A program made the translations under genes and the position numbers. A DNA stretch of 64,000 nt from Desulforamulus ruminis DSM 2154 (lineage in GTDB: Bacteria; Bacillota; Desulfotomaculia; Desulfotomaculales; Desulfotomaculaceae), in the NCBI RefSeq assembly GCF_000215085.1, contig NC_015589.1, positions 868,001-932,000 of the forward strand, written 5' to 3'. This document shows, one piece after another, positions 58,873-64,000 of this stretch (its first letter is position 1; each line of letters opens with the position of its first letter). A model generated the notes under the pieces. The model ran no database searches. It had not been told where the DNA came from and saw nothing but the letters and a program-made list of their open reading frames with translations.

Positions 58873-58991
58873 GATGCTTCATCCTTTCCCGGTGATATGA
58901 AATGCTTCACTGATGATCATTACTATTTATTTTAACCTCCTATCAAGAGATTCCTTCTTAAATTTTAAGAATTCATTGATTCATCCCTTCC

Positions 58992-59009
58992 GATCCCCGA
59001 GCGGGGGAT
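58992..59009. other. Small hairpin in the lgt-cbiA gap
   Basis: ATCCCC-GAGC-GGGGGAT forms a perfect short stem about 110 bases before cbiA. The rest of the 248-base gap is AT-rich, with no cobalamin riboswitch visible before cbiA. Confidence 0.4.
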
Positions 59010-59120
59010 ATTCTTCCTTGTGTTTTTCGGGGGTTGTAAAGTATAATTTCTCTGACTGGCAGCGTGAATACGCTTTATAAAAGAGAATGACCACCAAAAT
59101 AATAAAAGCAGGAGTCAACC

Positions 59121-60509
59121 ATGAAAATACCCAGACTGGTATTGGCCGGAACCCATAGCGGGGTTGGCAAAACCACTCTAACCCTGGGGATTTTAGCTGC
59201 CCTGCGGCAGAGAGGTTTAAAGATTCAGCCTTTCAAGGTAGGGCCCGATTATATTGATCCGGGGCTGCATCAGGTGGCCGCAGGAGAGGTTTCCCATAAT
59301 CTGGACAGTTGGATGGGTTCCCCGGCAGCCCTCCGAAGACTTTTCCGAAAACATGCGGGAACTGCGGAATTCTCCCTGGTAGAGGGTGTTATGGGGTTGT
59401 TTGACGGGGCCAAAGGGGAAGGGGAGGCGGGAAGTACCGCTCAGGTGGCCAAGATTTTAAAGGCCCCGGTGGTGCTGGTCTTTTCCGCCGGCGGATTAGC
59501 CCGGAGTGCAGCGGCCCTGATCAGCGGTTACCGCAATTTTGACCCGGACCTGCAGTTGGCCGGAGTCATTGCCAATGGAATCGGCAGCAGCCGGCACCGT
59601 GAATTCATTCGGGATGTGGTGGAAGGGGAATTGGGGCTTCCCTGGCTGGGAGCCCTGCACCGGGATGCGGATCTAACCATACCCGGCCGGCATTTGGGCT
59701 TATTGCCGGCAGCCGAGAATAAGGACCTGGGACAGGTATTAGAGCGGTTGGGCCAAAGCATGGAGCAGCAGTTGGATCTCGATGGACTTTTGCTCCTGGC
59801 CCGTCAGGCTCCGTTTCTTGAGAAGGATCCGGCCCAGACTCTGCCGCCGGCTTCCCCGGTCCGCCTGGCTGTGGCCAGGGATGAAGCCTTTCATTTTTAT
59901 TATCAGGACAGTCTGGATTATTTAGAGGAGTTAGGGGCTGATTTGCATTACTTCAGCCCTTTGAAGGACCGGTCGTTACCCCGGGAAGCGGACGGTATTT
60001 ATATTGGGGGAGGATTTCCCGAGGAGTTTTTGCCCCTGTTAACCTCCAATCAGCCCATGAAATCCCAAATTCAAAGGGCCTGGAGTGAGGGGATGCCCAT
60101 TTATGCCGAGTGCGGCGGCCTGATGTACCTGTGCCGGCAAATTGCAGCCGCGGGGCAGGAATTTCCCGGAGTGGGTTTGGTCCCGTCCAGGGTCCAAATG
60201 GGTAAAAAGCTGGCTGCCCTGGGCTATGTGCGGGCCCGGCTGCGGAAGCCCAGCCTCCTGGGCGGTGAAGGTACCGAATTAAAGGGCCATGAATTTCACT
60301 GGTCCACCATGGAGGAACTGCCTCAAGAAGATAGCGCCTACTGCCTTAAAGGAGGCCGGGGTGGGGATGGGCGTCTGGAAGGATATGCCCGGGAGAACCT
60401 GCTGGCTTCTTATGTACATCTGCACTTCCGATATCATCCCGGAGCCGCCCAAAAATTTTTAGCCTGTTGTGCGGCTTACCGAAAGGCTCGGTGGCAAAAA
60501 GATGGGTAG
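59121..60509 (+). CDS. cbiA: Cobyrinate a,c-diamide synthase
   Basis: This 462-residue protein has an N-terminal P-loop, AGTHSGVGKTTLTLGILAAL near residues 8-27, FKVGPDYIDPGLHQ near 40-53 and VEGVMGLFDGAKGE near 88-101. It has a C-terminal glutamine amidotransferase domain with the nucleophile in PIYAECGGLMYLC near 331 and His in HEFHWS near 391. It amidates the a and c side chains of cobyrinate using glutamine and ATP. It is the first gene of the cbiADETFG run. Unlike the other cobalamin transcripts here, no riboswitch is visible upstream. Confidence 0.95.
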   Translation: MKIPRLVLAGTHSGVGKTTLTLGILAALRQRGLKIQPFKVGPDYIDPGLHQVAAGEVSHNLDSWMGSPAALRRLFRKHAGTAEFSLVEGVMGLFDGAKGEGEAGSTAQVAKILKAPVVLVFSAGGLARSAAALISGYRNFDPDLQLAGVIANGIGSSRHREFIRDVVEGELGLPWLGALHRDADLTIPGRHLGLLPAAENKDLGQVLERLGQSMEQQLDLDGLLLLARQAPFLEKDPAQTLPPASPVRLAVARDEAFHFYYQDSLDYLEELGADLHYFSPLKDRSLPREADGIYIGGGFPEEFLPLLTSNQPMKSQIQRAWSEGMPIYAECGGLMYLCRQIAAAGQEFPGVGLVPSRVQMGKKLAALGYVRARLRKPSLLGGEGTELKGHEFHWSTMEELPQEDSAYCLKGGRGGDGRLEGYARENLLASYVHLHFRYHPGAAQKFLACCAAYRKARWQKDG

Positions 60510-61620
60510 CAGTCAGGAGAAAAAGGAATTGAAAACCGGCTATACCACAGGAAGCTGCGCCGCCGCTGCGGCCAAAGCAGCAGCGATGGCCTTAATCCAA
60601 GGAGAAACGGTTTCTCAAGTAACCATCTCCCTGCCCGGCGGCGGCCAGTTGACCCTGCCTGTGTCCGGGGTGGAAGCGGCTTGCGGCCGGGGGCGGGCGG
60701 AAGTGGTCAAAGACGCCGGAGATGATCCCGATGTGACCCACGGTCTGACGGTGGTGGCGGAGGTTACCCTAGAAAATAAGGGGGTTCACATTGCCGGAGG
60801 GCAGGGGATTGGAACGGTGACCCTGCCGGGGTTGGCCATACCGGTGGGAGAGGCGGCCATTAACCCCGTTCCCCGGCAGATGATTGAGCGGGAGGTCAAA
60901 ACGGTGCTGCCGCCGGGCCAGGGAGCCAGGGTCATCATTAGCGTACCCGGGGGAGAGGAAGTGGCGAACCAGACCATGAATCCCCGTTTGGGAATTGTGG
61001 GAGGAATCTCCATTTTAGGAACCGGAGGGATCGTGCGTCCCATGTCCGAAGAGGCTTACCGACGGTCCCTGGTGCCCCAGATCGATCAAGCCCTGGCCCT
61101 GGGCTACCGCCTGCTGGTATTAACACCGGGTCGAATGGGCGTCAGAAAGGCTGAAGAACTGGGTTTGCCCCGGTCCTGTGTGGCGGAAACCAGCAATTTT
61201 ATCGGTGCTATGCTGGAGGAGTGTGCGCAAAGGCCGGTGGAAGGGGTACTGCTACTGGGGCACTTAGGAAAGCTGGTAAAGGTGGCGGCGGGAATTTTTC
61301 ATACCCTGGGCAAACTGGCCGATGGACGGAGGGAAACCCTGTCGGCTTATGCGGCTCTGGAAGGGGCCTCCCGGGAGGTTATCGAACGGTTGATGAATAT
61401 AAATACCGCTGAAGAAGCGGTGGAAATACTGAGGCAGGAAGGGTTGAGTCAGGTGTTCCACAGGCTGGCGGCTGCCTCCAGCCGGCGGGCGGCCGATTAC
61501 AGCGGCCGGCGGTTTAAAGTGGGGACCCTGATGTACTCCCTAAAGGGTGAGATTGTAGGCTATGATGAGCAGGCCAAGCAAATTGGGGGTGAGTTGGCAT
61601 GGAAAGCATCATTAAAGTGA
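60502..61620 (+). CDS. cbiD: Cobalt-precorrin-5B C1-methyltransferase
   Basis: This 372-residue protein opens with KELKTGYTTGSCAAAAAKAA, the CbiD signature, then VVKDAGDDPDVTHGLTVVAE near 75-94 and GVGI-like GGQGIGTVTLPGLAIPVGEA near 106-125. A later stretch reads GRMGVRKAEELGLPRSCVAE. It methylates C1 in the anaerobic corrin pathway. I chose ATG 60502, overlapping the cbiA stop, after GGTGG. The frame extends upstream to 60469 inside cbiA, which I regard as read-through. Confidence 0.95.
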   Translation: MGSSQEKKELKTGYTTGSCAAAAAKAAAMALIQGETVSQVTISLPGGGQLTLPVSGVEAACGRGRAEVVKDAGDDPDVTHGLTVVAEVTLENKGVHIAGGQGIGTVTLPGLAIPVGEAAINPVPRQMIEREVKTVLPPGQGARVIISVPGGEEVANQTMNPRLGIVGGISILGTGGIVRPMSEEAYRRSLVPQIDQALALGYRLLVLTPGRMGVRKAEELGLPRSCVAETSNFIGAMLEECAQRPVEGVLLLGHLGKLVKVAAGIFHTLGKLADGRRETLSAYAALEGASREVIERLMNINTAEEAVEILRQEGLSQVFHRLAAASSRRAADYSGRRFKVGTLMYSLKGEIVGYDEQAKQIGGELAWKASLK

Positions 61621-62225
61621 TCGGTGCAGGACCGGGCGACCCTGAATTTTTAACCGCAGCCGGAGCCGCCGCCTTGGGACAGGCCGAAACCATTTTTGCG
61701 GCGGGGCGTTTATTAAAAACCTTTGGCCGGGAAGATCAGGAATTGATTGCCCTGGAGTCTGACCTGAAGGCAGCGGTTAGGCGCATTCTGGAGAGGTCCC
61801 AAGACAAAAGGGTGGCGGTTCTGGTGTCCGGAGACACGGGAATATTCAGCTTTGCTGCCACTCTGGCGGATCATCTGCCTCCCCACCGGTTGGAATTTAT
61901 CCCGGGCATTAGTTCGGTGCAACTGATGTTTGCCCGGTTGAAACAGCCCTACCAGGATGTGGCGGTGATCAGCCGGCACGGTCGGGAAGACCCTCGCTTG
62001 ACAGCCATGGTGCGGTCCGGATTGACGGTGGCGGTCCTGACCGACAGCCAAAATTCTCCCCAAACACTGGCCTGTGAGTTGCTGGAATCCGGCTGCGGAG
62101 ACAGGCCGGTGTCCGTTGGCAGCAACCTTTCTTATGATGATGAGAGGATTTACCGGGGCACCCTGACCGGCCTGCGGGGGTATCCGGAAAAATTACCGAA
62201 CAGTGTGGTGGTTGTTGGTGTCTAA
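61599..62225 (+). CDS. cbiE: Cobalt-precorrin-7 C5-methyltransferase
   Basis: This 208-residue tetrapyrrole methylase has IKVIGAGPGDPEFLTAAGAA near residues 4-23, VLVSGDTGIFSFAATLADHL near 74-93 and FIPGISSVQLMFARL near 99. It methylates C5 and works with CbiT, which is encoded next and which in aerobic organisms is fused to it as CobL. The gene starts 22 bases inside cbiD after GGGGGTGAG, showing tight coupling. Confidence 0.93.
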   Translation: MESIIKVIGAGPGDPEFLTAAGAAALGQAETIFAAGRLLKTFGREDQELIALESDLKAAVRRILERSQDKRVAVLVSGDTGIFSFAATLADHLPPHRLEFIPGISSVQLMFARLKQPYQDVAVISRHGREDPRLTAMVRSGLTVAVLTDSQNSPQTLACELLESGCGDRPVSVGSNLSYDDERIYRGTLTGLRGYPEKLPNSVVVVGV

Positions 62226-62817
62226 AGTGGAATGGTCCTATGCAACACCAGGTATTCCCGATCATCTTTTTAGAAGAGTCCATGGCATTCCCATGACCAA
62301 GCAGGAAATTCGCCTGATTTCCATCTGTAAGCTCCGGATTTTTCCCGGGGCTACGGTTTATGACATTGGCGCCGGCACCGGCAGTGTTACGGTGGAATGC
62401 GCCCTGCTGGCCGCGCCCGGGACCGTTTACGCCCTGGAAAAGGATAGTATTGCCGATGAACTGGTGGAGACCAATGTGCGGAGATTTGGCTTGAATAACG
62501 TGAAACTGGTGCCCGGTTATGCTCCGGATACCCTGGACAAACTGCCTCCGGCGGACCGGATATTTATTGGCGGCAGTGCCGGTGCACTGGCGGAGATTTT
62601 ACAGGCGGCGGATGAAAAATTAAAATCCGGGGGCTGGCTGGTAGCCAACGCCGTTACTCTGGAAACCGGCCCGCAGGTGCTTAAATTTCTGGAGGAAAAA
62701 GGGTACCAGCAGGTGGACGCGGTCAGTATCAGTATCGCCCGGGCGAAAGCCTTGGGGCGTTCTCACCTGTGGGAGGCTCAGAACCCGGTACAAATCATTT
62801 CCGGTCAAAAGAGTTAA
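62218..62817 (+). CDS. cbiT: Cobalt-precorrin-6B C15-methyltransferase (decarboxylating)
   Basis: This protein of about 199 residues has the CbiT N-terminus TPGIPDHLFRRVHGIPMTKQEIR and a SAM-binding Rossmann motif TVYDIGAGTGSVTVECALLA near 44-63, then GTVYALEKDS near 67. It methylates C15 and decarboxylates the acetate side chain at C12. It overlaps cbiE. The start is uncertain: TTG 62215, GTG 62218 and GTG 62227 are in frame, none with a strong ribosome binding site. I chose 62218. Confidence 0.92.
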   Translation: MSKVEWSYATPGIPDHLFRRVHGIPMTKQEIRLISICKLRIFPGATVYDIGAGTGSVTVECALLAAPGTVYALEKDSIADELVETNVRRFGLNNVKLVPGYAPDTLDKLPPADRIFIGGSAGALAEILQAADEKLKSGGWLVANAVTLETGPQVLKFLEEKGYQQVDAVSISIARAKALGRSHLWEAQNPVQIISGQKS

Positions 62818-62926
62818 TTAGTCTATGGGGTACTGCTTAAGGGTCCTGTACAAGACCCAAAAGGAATCCGGTATGAGGCTAGACCTGAAGGAAAGACCTA
62901 TAAGGCTAGGAAGGATTTGATCAAAA

Positions 62927-63670
62927 ATGATTTATTTTGTAGGGGCCGGACCGGGAGATCCGGAGCTTTTAACGGTCAAGGGGCAGGGGCTGCTGCAGGA
63001 AGCGGATCTGGTGGTCTACGCCGGATCTCTGGTTCCCGAAGCGGTGCTGGGCTGCTGCCGGCATGATGCTGAAAAGATTGACAGCGCCAAGTTGGCATTG
63101 GAGGAAATTGTCTCTTTAATGATCGGAGCTTACCGGCAGGGGAAAAAGATTGTGCGTCTGCATACCGGGGATCCCGGTTTATACGGAGCCATTGGTGAAC
63201 AAATGAAGGAATTGGATCAGCAGGGGATACCCTATGAAGTCATTCCCGGAGTCAGTTCCTTTTTAGCCGCCGCTGCCGCTTTAAAACGGGAGTACACCGT
63301 TCCTGGAGGCTCCCAAACCCTCATTGTCACCCGTTTGGCCGGCCGTACTCCGGTGCCCCCGGAACAGGCCCTGGACAAATTGGCTGCACACAAGGGTTCC
63401 ATGGCTATTTTTTTGTCCGTGGGCATGGCGGACCGGGTTCAGGAGGAATTGCTCCGGCAATATCCGCCTAAAACACCGGTGGCTGTGGTGGAACGGGTCT
63501 CCTGGCCGGAACAGAGAATCATTGAAGGAGAACTGCGGCAGTTGACCCGGATGGTTCAGGAGGCCGGCATCACCCGAACGGCTTTAATCCTGGTGGGCGA
63601 TTTCCTGAAAGAAAACGGCAAGTCTTTGCTCTATGACGGGGAGTTCCAGCATGGATACCGCCAGGACTAA
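62927..63670 (+). CDS. cbiF: Cobalt-precorrin-4 C11-methyltransferase
   Basis: This 247-residue tetrapyrrole methylase has IYFVGAGPGDPELLTVKGQG near 2-21, VVYAGSLVPEAVL near 32, VRLHTGDPGLYGAIGEQM near 77-94 and VIPGVSSFLAAAAALKREYT near 104-123. The VHFVGAGPGDPELIT and YAGSLV motifs are characteristic of CbiF/CobM. It methylates C11. A 109-base gap separates it from cbiT, containing GGGTC-N8-GACCC and two GGCTAG words, with no terminator-like T tract, so the operon probably continues. Confidence 0.95.
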   Translation: MIYFVGAGPGDPELLTVKGQGLLQEADLVVYAGSLVPEAVLGCCRHDAEKIDSAKLALEEIVSLMIGAYRQGKKIVRLHTGDPGLYGAIGEQMKELDQQGIPYEVIPGVSSFLAAAAALKREYTVPGGSQTLIVTRLAGRTPVPPEQALDKLAAHKGSMAIFLSVGMADRVQEELLRQYPPKTPVAVVERVSWPEQRIIEGELRQLTRMVQEAGITRTALILVGDFLKENGKSLLYDGEFQHGYRQD

Positions 63671-64000
63671 CGCCATTGCGGTACTGGCTTTGACCCGGGG
63701 AGGAGCGCGCCTGGCCGGGAGGCTGGGGCATTTGCTGCCGGATCAGGTCCACCTGTATTTGCCCCGGCGCCTCTGCGAGGGAGAGCTGCCGGGGCAGGCC
63801 TTTCCTTTTGACCGTTGGCAGCAGGCTGCCGGAAAAGTGTTTGCCGGTTACCGGCGGATTCTTTTTATCATGGCTTCGGGGATTGTGGTGCGAACGCTGG
63901 CGCCCTTGCTGGATTCTAAGCAGACCGATCCGGCCGTAGTGGTCCTGGATGAAAAAGGGCGGTTTGCCATCAGCCTGCTCTCGGGTCATCTGGGGGGAGC
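63651..64000 (+). CDS. cbiG: Cobalt-precorrin 5A hydrolase, 3' end cut by window
   Basis: The frame starts with ATG 63651 inside the end of cbiF, after GACGGGGAG. It reads NAIAVLALTRGGARLAGRLG, then FIMASGIVVRTLAPLLDSKQ and DPAVVVLDEKGRFAISLLSG followed by HLGG at the window edge. These are the CbiG N- and central-domain signatures. The enzyme opens the delta-lactone of cobalt-precorrin-5A and releases acetaldehyde. About 116 codons are visible of an expected 330 or more. Confidence 0.92.
   Translation, partial: MDTARTNAIAVLALTRGGARLAGRLGHLLPDQVHLYLPRRLCEGELPGQAFPFDRWQQAAGKVFAGYRRILFIMASGIVVRTLAPLLDSKQTDPAVVVLDEKGRFAISLLSGHLGG

Overview
The window looks like a chromosomal stretch of a strictly anaerobic, low-to-middle GC Firmicute, most likely a spore-forming sulfate reducer of the Desulfotomaculum/Desulforamulus type. 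This assignment is inferred from gene content, not from any rRNA. The evidence is a CO dehydrogenase with its nickel-insertion ATPase and a CooA-like regulator, the anaerobic (cbi) cobalamin pathway, several soluble chemotaxis receptors, feo iron uptake with Fur-type operators, a GerMN lipoprotein and an SLH-domain protein. AGGAGG-type ribosome binding sites and occasional TTG/GTG starts fit the same group.

Region 1 (1-10.6 kb) is accessory and partly decayed. It has a truncated MscS channel at the window edge and the C-terminal stub of a catalase (1146-1316) abutting a CprABC-like peptide-export ABC cassette. That cassette is divergent from its own two-component system (3856-5942). Then come a CmpB-like membrane protein, a TetR regulator with an HD-domain gene broken in a homopolymer run, Hsp20, a distant CIRCE operator and tRNA-Arg(CCG). 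Region 2 (10.9-24.3 kb) holds a C_GCAxxG_C_C protein, a DUF3189 protein, a soluble MCP, an SsuABC-type importer, a Na/Pi cotransporter, the cooA-cooS-cooC cluster, a nitroreductase, a YgjP-type peptidase and a lipoprotein. Region 3 (24.3-33.4 kb) has an IS110 element, an NSS transporter, a phospholipase C-like protein, a c-di-AMP riboswitch with a LysM-NlpC/P60 hydrolase, an SLH protein, an MCP with a cysteine-rich N-terminus and a GerMN lipoprotein.

Region 4 (33.4-47.6 kb) is an iron island. Fur-like boxes precede a GAF-HD-GYP gene, an operon of soluble MCP-feoA-feoA-feoB-FeoB-associated protein, and a five- or six-gene membrane operon. That operon contains a P1B-type ATPase with an unusual Ser-Cys-Gly membrane motif, flanked by degenerate HMA-like proteins with Pro-Gly-Arg motifs. 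It resembles a ferrosome (fez) iron-organelle operon and is the most interesting locus here. A 43-bp perfect palindrome, a decayed second feoAB and, further on, a Fur-box DUF2325 gene (57.4 kb) belong to the same theme. metE sits in this stretch behind a cobalamin riboswitch.

Region 5 (47.7-64 kb) is dominated by cobalamin synthesis: cbiL and cbiK on the minus strand and cobT on the plus strand, each arm behind its own riboswitch, then cbiA-cbiD-cbiE-cbiT-cbiF-cbiG, which runs off the window. Between them lie a DtxR-family regulator convergent with a feoA plus split feoB operon that carries DtxR-like boxes, a YibE/F protein and lgt. Two logics tie the window together. Iron status (Fur and DtxR) controls uptake, probable storage and signalling. 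Cobalamin status (riboswitches) controls both corrinoid synthesis and the B12-independent MetE.
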